Shown here: one piece after another, positions 1 to 10,809 of the stretch
Numbering within the stretch: position 1 is the stretch's first letter
Layout of the letters: the number at the start of each line of letters is the position of its first letter
NCBI RefSeq assembly: GCF_040412425.1
Contig: NC_089768.1
Location: forward strand, 3,602,001-3,666,000
Direction: 5' to 3'
DNA: 64,000 bases
Source of the DNA: Macrobrachium rosenbergii
Taxonomy: Eukaryota; Arthropoda; Malacostraca; Decapoda; Palaemonidae
Made by a program: the position numbers and the translations under genes
Notes under the pieces: generated by a model
Told to the model about the DNA's origin: nothing
Databases searched by the model: none
What the model saw: only the letters and a program-made list of their open reading frames with translations

Positions 1-256
<256 letters not shown>

Positions 257-793
257 GTACCTGTATACAGAGTTATGTGTTTGTGTATAGTACATGTTCA
301 TTTTCGGAACCAAGTTGGAAGAACTTGTATGAGTTTGGAATACTGAAAAATTAACTAGTGACAGAATTATTTTGTGTGTGGTACCTTAATATTCAAAAAG
401 TTTAGAACTTTACCCCTTAATTTAGAGTTGAAAAGATTTATTGTTCAGCCAAATATTCTGCCTATAATAAATTAAGTTGTTACTGATAATTACATATACT
501 TTAATTATGGTATCCTAATACAGTATTTACAAATAGGTGAACTTTATTCCTTTTGCAGTTGAAGGAGATGTTTACTCACTAAACATATAGTAAAAATAAC
601 AAATGTAACCAGAAATATTTATAATGATTTTGTTGAGTATTGTATACTTTTCTTTATGCCCTAAGAATGAAATGAATGTCATAGAGGGTATAGTGTGACT
701 GAAGCTGGGATTTTATAGCAATAAGACTCAAAAATCTCTCTCTCTCTTAAGTCATTATGGGTCTATTAATTTCTGATGTTATTCTATTTCCAG
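257..793. other. Intron sequence upstream of ARP8 exon
   Basis: AT-rich, stop-rich in all frames, no repeat family recognised. It ends in a polypyrimidine tract and AG acceptor (ttctatttccag) just before 794. Confidence 0.5.
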
Positions 794-961
794 CATTTAG
801 AAGCACAAGCATGTATAATCCTTCATCCTGGATCACGTTACTTACGAATCGGACGGCCTTCAGACTCAGTTCCTCACACAGTTCTCCATGCCATTGCCCG
901 AAAGAGACGGAGTGGAGTGCCAGTATATAATGATCCCTTCCTTGTACCTCAAGTTAAGCTT
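794..961 (+). CDS. Actr8: ARP8 (actin-related protein 8) exon, N-terminal part
   Basis: This internal exon of 56 codons runs from HLEAQACIILHPGSRYLRIG to VPQVKL. It carries the first phosphate-loop-like segment of the actin fold in the ARP8 version: I-I-L-H-P-G-S-x-x-L-R-I-G-R, then P-H-x-x-x-A-R. ARP8 is a nuclear actin-related protein of INO80-type chromatin remodelling complexes that binds nucleosomes with actin and ARP4; that role is family knowledge. The exon is bounded by an acceptor ending CAG at 791-793 and a GTAAGT donor at 962, both phase 0. An ATG at 776 lies upstream of the acceptor and is not the start. The true N-terminus must be in an exon before the window. I matched the family by recall, and the three following exons agree with it in order and phase. 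Confidence 0.88.
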
Positions 962-1439
962 GTAAGTTGCTGTTAAAAGGTGTAGGATAGTAGGATAAAA
1001 ATATATGTACAACTGTAAAGTATGTTAATTTGTAAAATATGCATTTCTTATATTTGTATGAGAGTACAGACCATTGCATTGCAATGCCCATACCACTTTT
1101 TATGGCCTTGTCAGTTGCACCTCGTTTTTAATTGAAACTGCCCTGCAGTGGAGATGATCTGATGAGTAAGGCAACATCATTGTGGCAGCCACCTTCATCA
1201 CTTTATAAAAGCTTTCACTGGTCTCTGTGGAGAACTGGTATGTCTAGTTGATGCCAGCCTACTGCTATTGTTCTTTATTCCTTTCATTGTTCCATTTTTA
1301 TTTGATGACACTGTAAATATTATTTTTGCAAGGAGAAAATCTTACTTCATTGTGAAACAAATCAAGAGTTATATGTTGCAAGAATATTGAACATTTACAA
1401 ATTTGATTTCTTTATACACAATATACAAAGCACCAGTCT
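962..1439. other. ARP8 intron 5' part
   Basis: Begins with a GTAAGT donor. The rest is AT-rich with no coding signal. Around 1080-1290 it is slightly more GC-rich and may be repeat-derived, but I could not place it. Confidence 0.4.
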
Positions 1440-3222
1440 CTACGATGGTTAGGTAGTTAACTACCGTCCGACTGGTGGGGGTCCCGCCCACCCAGACGGT
1501 AAGATTCACTTAGCTTTTGACCACCCTGCAATGAAGAGCTGTGTATTTGCTCTCTGCCCTGCTTGCTGTTTTGCTTTGTTTTTTCCTGTGGGATCAATCT
1601 GTGTTTGTTTGTGCTATATTTCTTTGGCTGTGTTTGTGTGTTTGTAGTAATTGTGTTATGAAAACTCACGAATCATCCAAGCCTGAGCGGAAGGGCTGTG
1701 CCCAGCGTGTGTTGACCCTCATGTCCTCTGCACTAGTTGCAGAGGGTATGACTGTAACCAAGACTCTGTGTGAAGAGTGTTGTTTCTGGTCTCCTGTGCA
1801 ATGGGTGAAGTTTTCACAGAGGAGGAAATGCAAGAAGAAGGCTTCCAAGGCATCATCCAGGGGTAATACTCCCCCTACGACTCGGTTGGTTGTCGACCCC
1901 TCTTCCCCTTTCCTTCCCCTTACTAAGCTTCCACCCCTATGGGAGTGATCCCCCCTTCATTATCTTCACTTGCTTCGTCAAGCGAAAGTCGGCGCTGGGG
2001 GCCTGGTGATCAGGACCACCTCTGCTCAGTAGTCTCTGTTCACTCAGAAGAGGAGGAATCCCTTTCGGAGCGAAAGGAGACTGCCTCCCCCAACCTGACT
2101 TTTGCTTCTTCAGGAGAGATGGTGCAGGACTTGCTGAATCACCTGAGAACTTCTTGTACTCCTGTAATGCCCCCAGTGACTCATGCTACTATAACATCCA
2201 TCACTATGTCTGTTACGATGACTGCTATGGCAAAGACGTCAACGAGTGTAATGACTCACGCCCCGCCTTTAATGACCCCTGCTGTCATTGACCATACATC
2301 TCCACACACCCCTGCTCTATGGTTTACCCTATGATAGCCCATCCTTCTGCTGTGCCTGCTATTCCCTCCTCCATTGGGGATCAGCTACTCCATGCTTTCT
2401 TAAAGAAGATGTCTCCGAAGCAGAAGTCAAAGAAGAGGATTCACAAGATGTCATCTTCATCATCTGATGCCACCTCCTCACCTTCTTCAAAAGCTCACCA
2501 GCGAAGGAAGAAGAAGGTTGCTTCTCCCACCCCGAAGAAGTCGTCATGGGACTTCCAAGGGGCTGCCTCCCTCCATGGGGGGAGACAGAGGGATCTCTTG
2601 TTAGCTCTCTCCAGTCTCCAGACTCAGGGACCACTTCATGGGTCTCGCCGAGACCCTGTGACTCAGGAGCTTCAAGTATGTGAGTCTCCAAGTCTCGCGC
2701 ACTCAAAACCAGTTCCAGGAAGTTACCTTCCATGACTGGTATAGTGCCTACCTCTTCCTGTGTCTCTTCAGACACTCGGGCAGAGGAAGCAACCGTTGAT
2801 TGTCCTGCACGTGATTCTGGAGCTTCGAATGCTCAGACCTCCAAGCAGGATCGAGTCACTCTGGGCACTCTGGTTTCGCCAGAACCTTGAGTCACCTCTG
2901 CCAGTACCAGGGAGTCTGCTCCACAGAGTGGTTCAGGCACTACAAGAAAGAAGGTGATCAAGCATGCAGGTTCTTCTTCACCTGCTGCCAGTGACCGCCC
3001 ATGTACTTGGACAGGGTCCCGTACAGGTGTAGCTGACTCGAGGGTCCAAGCACCTGGAGAAGCTTCGAGGAGGTTCCCTTCACAGTCTTCTTCTCGTCTG
3101 GAGGCCACGGCCTCAGCAGACTGGAGCACGTCATAAGGACAGCCCTCATTCACGTTCATGTGAACAGGCCTGCTCACCCAGTGACAGCCTCCGTGTACGT
3201 TCGCGTGAGCCAGCGCGCTCTC
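1440..3222 (+). pseudogene. DIRS-type retrotransposon ORF1 (gag-like) remnant
   Basis: Read on the plus strand in several frames, this is a decayed gag-like ORF. A cysteine pair region near 1,770-1,830 reads CEECCFWSPVQW, followed by a basic run of KKKASKAS type. It is similar in layout to the cysteine/tryptophan region at 41,480-41,540 of the larger DIRS copy. After it come long Ser/Pro-rich and Arg/Ser-rich stretches (2,100-3,200). Frames change near 1,940, 2,320, 2,760 and 2,950, so no product is expected. It lies inside ARP8 intron sequence. Ser/Pro-rich ORF1 followed by RT is the usual order in these elements, but RT is absent here because the copy is cut off by the small transposon starting at 3,223. 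Gag-like and broken is secure; assignment to DIRS is inferred from similarity to the copy at 41 kb. Confidence 0.5.
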
Positions 3223-3497
3223 CAGACAGTCTCCGGGTTACGACAGGCTCGGCTTACGATGTTCTGAGTTTACGACGCTTTTCAAATATATTCATAACAA
3301 AATTATTTCTTGGGTTACAACGCATGTTCCAGGTTTACAACACTGACAACGCCGATCCGACAGAAGAAATACGGATCCAGAATGGCAGAATGGCCAAATT
3401 TTGGAGGTCTTTCTGTTGAAAAACTCAATATAAATGCAGGATATATTGTTTTCAAGACACCCAAAGGATTAAAAGCAAGTTTTTATGATTTTTGATG
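3223..3497 (+). mobile_element. R2 family inverted-repeat element, truncated
   Basis: Starts with cagacagtctccgggttacg, a diverged form of the R2 end, and follows the reverse complement of the 39,021-39,368 copy through TTACGACGC...AAATATATTC...GATCCGACAGAAGAA. The right end is lost into a (TA)n array. It interrupts or ends the gag-like remnant before it. No coding capacity; movement would need a transposase in trans. Confidence 0.7.
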
Positions 3498-3514
3498 GTA
3501 TTTTTCTCGACAAT

Positions 3515-3536
3515 AATATATATATATATTATATAT

Positions 3537-3605
<69 letters not shown>

Positions 3606-3616
3606 GTATATATATG
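3515..3616. repeat. (TA)n microsatellite
   Basis: Nearly pure TA repeat with two short breaks, adjoining the lost right end of the R2 copy at 3,223. Confidence 0.95.
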
Positions 3617-3860
3617 TTATTGTAGAGAAAATACACCTAACAACGACAGGGAGATGTCTTTGTCCGAGCAGGGTAGGCCAGGTATTTCAAAACATAACGT
3701 CTTTAGATAGTAATAGAGGCCTGAACCCATAAGGAAAGCTTCACGAGTAACCTCTAGGTTAATATTTAGCTTTAATTGACAGGTTACGTGTGTTCTTGGC
3801 ACTCAGGGCCTCATAAATTATGTTAGTTAAGTAATAAACTCATCAGCCAAGCCCCATACT
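3617..3860. other. Intron/repeat spacer
   Basis: Unique-looking sequence between two TA arrays. No gene is supported. Confidence 0.4.
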
Positions 3861-3888
3861 TAATATATATATATATATATACAGTATG

Positions 3889-3976
<88 letters not shown>
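3861..3976. repeat. (TA)n microsatellite
   Basis: TA repeats with a short interruption near 3,881-3,892, running directly into the R2 copy at 3,977. Confidence 0.95.
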
Positions 3977-3978
<2 letters not shown>

Positions 3979-4290
3979 CAGTCCCTGGTTTACAACATTC
4001 TGAGGTTACGACGCTTTTCAAATATATTCGTCAGAAATTATTTCCTGGTTTACGATGCATGTTCCAGGGTTACGACGCGTGATCCGTCGGAAGAAATGGC
4101 TCCAAAATGGCAGAATAATCAAAATTTGGAGTTTTTTTATGAAAACTCAATAAAATTGTAGTTTATATCGTTTTCAATATGTGCAAAGCATTAAAACTAA
4201 GATTTTCTTAGGATTTTTTACGATTTTCAATGATTTTTTGGTTTACGACGTGGTGTAAAAACGGAACCCCTGTCGTAAACCGGGACTGCC
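3977..4290 (+). mobile_element. R2 family inverted-repeat element
   Basis: Left end ggcagtccctggtttac and right end gtaaaccgggactgcc are inverted repeats. The core contains TTACGACGC motifs, a region matching the 39,021-39,368 copy. Flanked on both sides by (TA)n, consistent with TA target-site preference. Non-coding, about 314 bp. Confidence 0.88.
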
Positions 4291-4311
4291 TATATATAGA
4301 TATATATACAT

Positions 4312-4389
<78 letters not shown>

Positions 4390-4411
4390 CATATATATAT
4401 ATATATATATA
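4291..4411. repeat. (TA)n/(CA)n microsatellite between two small transposons
   Basis: TA and CA repeats fill the gap between the R2 copy ending at 4,290 and the R3 copy starting at 4,412. Confidence 0.93.
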
Positions 4412-4650
4412 GGCAGTCCCAAGTTATTGGTATGGGTTCCGTTCTGGCGGTGTGCAAATAACCAAAAATCACCGATTTTCGGTTATCGGCACTCTGTTAG
4501 GTATGTATCGGCGCCAATACCCAATTATCATCACAGATAAGTGGAAATCGGCGATTTTTAGTGCCGAAAATTTACGATTTTCATTGCTAGACAAGCGCTG
4601 TAAAACCGGATCACTGATAACTGAGCCCACCGATAACCCGGGACTGCCTG
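4412..4650 (+). mobile_element. R3 family inverted-repeat element
   Basis: Begins GGCAGTCCC and ends GGGACTGCC. The core has cggttatcggcactctgtta, GGCGCCAATACCCA and cgctgtaaaaccggatc, which match the 33,327-33,621 copy. It shares the first bases of its ends with R2 but has a different core. Non-coding. Confidence 0.85.
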
Positions 4651-4790
4651 CGTATGTACAGTGCTACCCTGCTTTTTCACACTTTACTTTTCCAAGCTTC
4701 ATTTTGTTGTGGATTTTTGTGAAACATATCTTTCACTTTACTGCAGGAACTTTCAGCAGTTCGCAGATGTTTTCTATGGACAGTATCTCT

Positions 4791-4987
4791 AAAATTATCA
4801 CTAATTCACTTTTTTCGTAGAGCAGCGCTAGTTGTTCACTAATTACTGTATTTTTTCATATTGTGTTTACGATGAAATACTGAAGTTTATGATAAAAATG
4901 ATTTACACTGCACTTATTATGATATATAGTGCATTTTAAAGTTCATTCCAGGTTGGGCACTAGACTGAGCATACAGGTGTATGACTC

Positions 4988-5062
<75 letters not shown>

Positions 5063-5293
5063 ATGGTAATGTAAGTGTATTTGAAGTGATATTACTGTAG
5101 TGTTTTTGGATGATAGAGCATATTGTACAATATTTAAAATATTCGCTATTTATTTTAATTTTATTTTCCAGTAAAAGCAGACTGGAAGATAAAATTAAAA
5201 TAATCAGCAAATATTTAAATATTTTACCGTATGCCCTATCATCCAAAAACACTTTACAGTAGTATCATTTCAAATGCATCATACATTACCCTT

Positions 5294-5356
<63 letters not shown>

Positions 5357-5554
5357 AGATCGAATCATACACCTGTTATGCTCAGTCTGGGGCCCAACCT
5401 GTAATGTGCTTAAGAGATACATGAGTACAATATTAGTACACTGTAAATTATTTTTATCATTAAAATCTGTATTTAGTCACGAGCATGATATGAAAAAATT
5501 AATTAGTGGGTAAACAGTGTTGCTCCATGAAAAAAGCAAATTAGTGATAATTTT
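4791..5554. repeat. Long imperfect palindrome with (TC)n and (GA)n arms
   Basis: The left arm (4,791-5,175) and right arm (5,181-5,554) are reverse complements over almost their whole length. For example, CACCTGT/ACAGGTG lies beside (TC)n at 4,991-5,059 and (GA)n at 5,296-5,353, and atcatccaaaaacac at about 5,238 pairs with its complement near 5,102. The centre lies near 5,178. The outer part of the right arm (gtatttagtcacgagcatga) resembles R1 internal sequence, so this is probably an inverted dimer of an R1-related element. No gene. Confidence 0.85.
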
Positions 5555-5884
5555 AATTATTTTTACCATATAAATGGGATGACTTCAATACTATGAGAGA
5601 AAATGGCTATGCTTATGCATACAGGGGTAACTTGATTAGTTGCCAAACGTTCTGTAAGACAGATTTATTTAATCTGTATTAAACATTCTATAGATATTTT
5701 GCAGTGTTTACATAAATATTAATATTTTAAAATTATTAGATCATTGTTATAAGCATTTTAGGGGGCATATATACATAAGAGTAACATTTGTAAAAGGATT
5801 CTAATCTAAAATGACTTTGGGTGTTTTGGAATGATGGTTTGTGGTATATTTTTGTGTGAATTGATATTGAATTGTTTTAGTATG

Positions 5885-6060
5885 ATTATTAAGGTCTGTT
5901 TTTGTTTGAACTACTAAATTAGGCAGTGAACCTTTAAAATAGACAGTTATAAGCATTTTAGTTTAAGGGGTACAGGGTATTTGTCAGTTATAAGCGTTTT
6001 TAGAGGGGACTGCATTTCTGCAGTGAGTTCTGGAACCTATCCCCTCAAAAAAGTGGGAGA
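5885..6060 (-). mobile_element. R1-related fragment
   Basis: GACAGTTATAAGCATTTT and GTTTTTAGAGGGGACTGCA resemble the reverse complement of the R1 left half (compare 35,270-35,400). Diverged, with no clear ends. Confidence 0.4.
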
Positions 6061-7579
6061 GCACTATATATGTATGTGTGTGTGTGTGTGTAGATACAGA
6101 AATTGTTCACCAGGAGGATTGCCAGAAATGGCTTGTAGCCTCAGCAGTCCACTAAGTATCCAGAGGTCTTCAGACTATGTTCTTCCCTCCAGTAGAAGGC
6201 AGTCTCACTGCAGACCATTTGGATTCACCAGATATGAGGTGCCTGGCTTGTAAAGCCTCACGGGGAATAATTAGGTTCTGGGAAATTTAACTTTGTTGAC
6301 TACCTTTTTTCCTTTTTATTCAGTTTTTGTTTTTTGCTAAACCATAATTTTTATTGTGTTTAACTGTATGTTGGAGTGTAGTTCTAGTCTGGATCTATTC
6401 TAGCCCTGATGGGAGTCATGAATGAATGAATGAATGGCTAAAGCAGCTGTTGGCAGAGGAGAATGAAATGGAGCAAAATAACATACGTTATTCCTTATTT
6501 TTTGGAGTTTTATCCCGGGAAATAAAAGGGGACTCAAAAGATTAGAGGTGCTGTCTTAAAATAGTGAATGCCACGTGTGCGTCAGCATTCAATGAGAATT
6601 GCCTAATAGAAAGGCTGTGGCTTAACATATGATGTAGGTTTGTCATTAATTCCCATGGGGCTTTACTACACTAAATATTAGGCCACATATACCTCTTAAT
6701 GTATAATTCACTTTACTTTGGGAATAATGTACTGTACACCCAAAGGGAGTTATATGTGATGAGTGTTATTCAAAACTCTCTATGAGGTTGAGACACAGAT
6801 GACAGTGACTTATTCATCCTTCAGCAGATATGGTTAAATGAATGACCCACTGTCATCTTTAACAAACCTCCAGTGTACCTGGCCCCAAATACCTCATTCA
6901 AGAGGGTATGAACCTTTTTGTTATGTACAGGTTTTGGTGAGGACTGCTATGCAAACCCTTTTCCACCATAGCTTAGACACTCCGTAGCCAGCTAACCTTA
7001 GGACATAAATCAGTGTATTGTTGTACAGTTTTACGACTACATACAGTATGTCTGTAAGCTGTGAAGCATGCTAGAATTTTTTGTCATAGAATGAAATACA
7101 TTTATTTTTCAAAGTGACTCACACCTTTCTGTATTAATTGAAAGGCTTGATGGACTTCAGAACTGTCTTTTAGTACTCTCATATTAATGAGTCACTGCCT
7201 TGCAAAGTTCTAAAATAATATGTATCCAGTTCAAGAATTGTGTTTTATATGACATAGAACTCATTGTTTTCAAGGAATTTCTTGTATACTGAAGAAATAC
7301 TTTGCTGATGAAGGCAGAAAGTAATAACACACATTACATGTAATGAGGGTTGCTTTGCAAGTCATTTACTTCTAATGAAGCAGTTTGTTAATTATGGATT
7401 TGGTATAACTTTGAGACTGGATAAGAAATTCATTTATAAAGCAGTTATATAAGTTAAATAGTTCTTTGATGTTCAATTCTGAAATATTAAAAATTCAGTT
7501 ATCTCAGTCTTAGACTTTTATTTTTCATTTATAAAGAAATGCCCATGACATATTAAATTCCTGAGCTTTACATTTATAG
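6061..7579. other. ARP8 intron sequence
   Basis: AT-rich with a short GT repeat near 6,075. I see no exon, RNA gene or known repeat. It ends in a polypyrimidine-poor acceptor (catttatag) before 7,580. Confidence 0.45.
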
Positions 7580-7792
7580 GATCGAGATGCTATGCGGGAG
7601 TTAGAGGAATGTCGTTTAAAGATAAGTCACATTCTTCAGTCATCTCTGATGTCTGATGGATCACGCCGGTTTGCTACACCTCCACAACAGATAGCAGCAT
7701 ACAATAAGAGAATTCAGCCTACCCAGGATGAAGAAGCAGAACCGTCTCCACCCTGGGTACAATGTGACAAAGATTATGTGGTTGGTGATGAG
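7580..7792 (+). CDS. Actr8: ARP8 exon
   Basis: This internal exon of 71 codons runs from DRDAMREL to YVVGDE. Acceptor AG at 7,578-7,579 and donor GTGAGG at 7,793, both phase 0. The segment S-D-G-S-R-R-F-x-x-P-P-Q-Q-I-A-A-Y-N-K-R-I-Q-P corresponds to the ARP8 stretch preceding the VGEE...NP motif; here the exon ends in VVGDE. ARP8 has inserts relative to actin, and this exon covers one of them. It joins in frame to the exons at 794-961 and 16,553-16,726. Family assignment is by recalled similarity to animal ARP8. The Met at 7,592 is internal and not a start. Confidence 0.88.
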
Positions 7793-9044
7793 GTGAGGAC
7801 GAAAGTATTTTTTCTCTGTAACATGAGGGTACTGCAGATTTATTTTTAAAAAACACACTGACAATTGTTTTCTGTTCATTTTTGCTTACAATAATCTTTC
7901 TGTTTTACCTAATTCAGTGGAGGTTGATTAATTTAATAGAAAAATATGGACCTTATCGTTGGCTTGCCTAGTATTCAGGCCTTCATATTTGGCAATAGCC
8001 TTTTACCTTGAAATGTGTTCATATGAATTACCTGTTATTTTTAGCACTGATATTGCATGCCAGATTTTATTATTAATTCATTAATCTGTTATTTTTCCTG
8101 ATACCATTAACCCCTGGTCAGAGACAGTGGCTCAGAAGTACAGAAACAGGTTTTTACACGTGTAGACACAGCATTTGATATTTGAAACATCCTGGGATTG
8201 GGAGAACCACTGTTTTTGATAGTTAAATGCTGTGGGAGACAATCATAATAGCACCATGAAATTTAAATCAATTCTGTCCCCTTTGGGAAAGTGTGAAGCT
8301 GTCTGGTTTATCAAGTCTTGGTGAGGTTTCAGTTAAATGTACCTTGCATTTATGTTTAAAGTCCTTATAGAATTTAAAAAGTTAAATTTCAGTGGATACT
8401 GGCTCCTTCCTTGTTATAGATGGAAATGGAGGTCATCAGTCTGATTCATAAAGAATTGTTCGTTTTTTTACACTGGGCATCTTCACAGAAGGTATGTGCT
8501 GGTTCCTTTTGCTGCCCCCACTATGATTATGTCAACTACATAGCTAGTCTCTAAACCTTTGATAGACTCTAAAGGCAGAAGCCAGTTTTTAAGAGAAAAC
8601 AAAGAAACACAAAGACTATTTCCTATAGAGGAAATGATTTACATACAAGCATAAGAATACTACCTGGGGAAGTGTTAAATTTCTTTAAAATTAAATGAGA
8701 TCGGTTGTGGGATCTTGCTTACACAGGCCAATTGAAGTAGATCGATATTCAAATAACCACTTCACTCCTATTACCACAAAGGATCTTAAGGTATCTGCTT
8801 TCTTTATGAGGAAAGATATTCTAAGAAATTACAGTTAAACAAAAGATCCCTCTTTATGTAGAGGTAGTGGGTCAATGTGGCTTTTCTTAGCAACATTCAC
8901 TTCAGGCTATGACGTCCCTGCCTACATGATTTAGGGTAGAAGAGACTCTTTAAGGAGAAGGACACCCCGAAATAAAACCAGTGGGTAGAAGGGACCCTTT
9001 AGCCTTGGTAGGCAACCCTTCAAAGAGAATGTTATACCGAATAC
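7793..9044. other. ARP8 intron sequence
   Basis: Starts with a GTGAGG donor. Mostly AT-rich, with no coding signal or recognised repeat. Confidence 0.4.
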
Positions 9045-9175
9045 AAACCTTGTTCTCCAACCTTGGACTGCCATAGCCATTTTACTGTGGCCTTCCATGG
9101 TCTGGGTTTGAGTCCCATTGCTTGAGGGCACAATCAGGCATTTATCATCTTTTTGTTCACTTTTCTGTTTTTTCG
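9045..9175 (+). repeat. SINE-like dispersed repeat with pol III B-box-like motif
   Basis: The stretch with tggactgccatagccatttt, CCATGGTCTGGGTTTGAGTC and CTTGAGGGCACAATC resembles a repeat I recall as common in decapod and other arthropod sequences. GGTTTGAGTCC is close to the tRNA B-box consensus. Boundaries are uncertain. Confidence 0.45.
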
Positions 9176-9486
9176 AAAAGTGTGTATGACAGGCTGATGA
9201 GAAAGCAAAAGTTGCTAGGTGGATTATCAGGAAAGTGCCCTCTTCTTTTCCTTCCAAGCTTTTCATAATTTCTAAATCCATCCTGACTGTCCCCCAGTTG
9301 TTGGGGCAAACCTGGTGGGTTTCTTATTTGCCTTACAAGGTTTACCAGCCCCACCTTGTCTACCAGTTGCTACCAGCACTATTTTGAATGACATTTGGTC
9401 TGGTATTTTTAAACTTTTAACAGAATTTTTTGAAATAATGTAAATACACTGTTATTGTTAATGGTATTATTATTGTTTATTGTTCT

Positions 9487-10194
9487 GCTGATTTTTACAG
9501 TGTTACTGTTATGAGTCTGTTTATTAGTTTTGCTAGTGATTTTATGTTGTTAATTTTGATTCTTTTGGGAGACAATGAGCTGAACCCTGGCCTGGTACTC
9601 ATTACAGTAAGAAAAATTGCAAAGTACTGTACTCAAATATTCGGGCTTAAGGTCATATTTTCTAGATCTCCAGAGTTGTGCCTATAACTGTGATTTGATG
9701 TATCTGAGACACTTGTAAGTATTAACAAGCCAAAGGTTGAGTTTTTAATCCTATGGTTTGATGGCCCTGACTTTATTTATTGTCATAACATCCCAAATGC
9801 ATAAGGTATGGCTGTATACACTAAGTCAGGACAACCTACAGTATTTATCATCAGAAAAATTTGGAGTGTAGTTGCCATGAAGTTCTTTGTTTTATAATTT
9901 TCAGTAAGTTCTACAATTTTTATGTATTTGCTGTTTACTGCTATCCAAATATCAGCGATTCTATATATGACTGGCTCTTGGAAAGGATTAGTATGGCTCA
10001 GTCACAGGATTCAGAAGCTTCATTTGTATTTTTAGAGACTGTAATGCAAAGCACAGCGAGTGGTCTGCTCTTGAGTTCTGTGTTTCCTCCAGTTTTGTCC
10101 AGGTAATTGAGGAACCCACACATTTTTCTGGTAATAGATTAGACCTGATATTCACAGATGTTCTAGCTATTGTCAAGTCCAAGGTCTGCAAATA
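9487..10194 (+). pseudogene. Non-LTR retrotransposon, 5' part with 2A-like motif and endonuclease
   Basis: Near 9,555-9,590 one frame reads LILLGDNELNPG, close to the 2A-like NPG(P) motif found at the start of some non-LTR elements; here the last residue is Leu instead of Pro. Further on, in broken frames, are WFDGPDF, NFYVFAVYCYPN and ASFVFL followed by a sequence resembling the endonuclease G-D-x-N-x-x-H-x-x-W motif. These are hallmarks of an APE-type endonuclease that nicks target DNA for target-primed reverse transcription. Several frameshifts make it dead. The ORF is interrupted at 10,195 by an R1 element and resumes at 10,538. It lies in an ARP8 intron. Clade (CR1/RTE-like) is a guess. 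Confidence 0.65.
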
Positions 10195-10537
10195 CAGTGA
10201 AGCCCCCCATATTCGCGGGGTTGCGTCCCACACCCCCCCCCCTGCAAATAGCTAAAATCCGAGAATACTTAAAACCCCTCTAAAAACACTTAGAACTGCC
10301 CATTTTAATAGTTTAAACACAGAAAAACCCTGTAAAAATGCATATACCTGAGTATTTTAATAGTTTTATCACAAAAAGTGCATTTATTCATGAAAATTAT
10401 ATGAAAATACTGTAATTAGTGAATATTTCTCAGTGAAAAATACCGCGAATGGGCGAATTATCCGCGAATAATGGCTGGATATGTTCCACAGAGAAACCCG
10501 CGAATGCGTGAGTCCGCGAATACCGGGGGGTTTACTG
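10195..10537 (+). mobile_element. R1 family inverted-repeat element inside a non-LTR ORF
   Basis: Left end CAGTGAAGCCCCCC and right end ggggggtttactg are imperfect inverted repeats, flanked by TA on both sides (10,193-10,194 and 10,538-10,539). Internal motifs CGCGAATA and AATAGCTAAAATC recur in the copies at 26,219 and 31,146. No ORF, 343 bp. This is a non-autonomous element of the TA-target kind. Confidence 0.88.
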
Positions 10538-10795
10538 TATATAGGTACTTCTGATCATTGCGCCGTTGAGATAGACATAGCTTTCAATCAGTATATTCCT
10601 AATGCCACCATTGGAAAAGCAGTCTGGCTGAAACCTAGAGCCAATTGGTATCGCATCATTGAAGCTTGTCAGGCACTTAATATTTCAGATGCTATATTAG
10701 ATCCAGATCCCAATAAGAGGTTAAAGGAAAGGTTTATTAAGCACATCAGCTTGATTCTGAAGCAGTGGAATGTTTGCTAGAGATACCTCTACAAA
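10538..10795 (+). pseudogene. Non-LTR retrotransposon endonuclease, C-terminal part
   Basis: Continues the ORF broken at 10,194. IGTSDHCAVEIDI contains the S-D-H motif that ends APE-type endonuclease domains (the His is catalytic in the family). It is followed by WLKPRANWYRIIEA and LKERFIKHISL, the linker usually found before the RT domain. A stop follows at about 10,780, and RT is missing because the BEL/Pao-like remnant starts next. Confidence 0.7.
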
Positions 10796-10809
10796 CTTAA
10801 CCTTATTTC

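Noticed and set aside
776..793. Start codon at 776 for the ARP8 exon
   Set aside because: It lies upstream of a clear splice acceptor, and the family needs residues from an earlier exon.
5274..5513. Arg-Glu repeat protein
   Set aside because: Translation of the (GA)n arm of a palindrome; no splice or start context.
8931..9354. Minus-strand gene of about 116 codons
   Set aside because: It overlaps a dispersed repeat and has no family motifs; likely chance.
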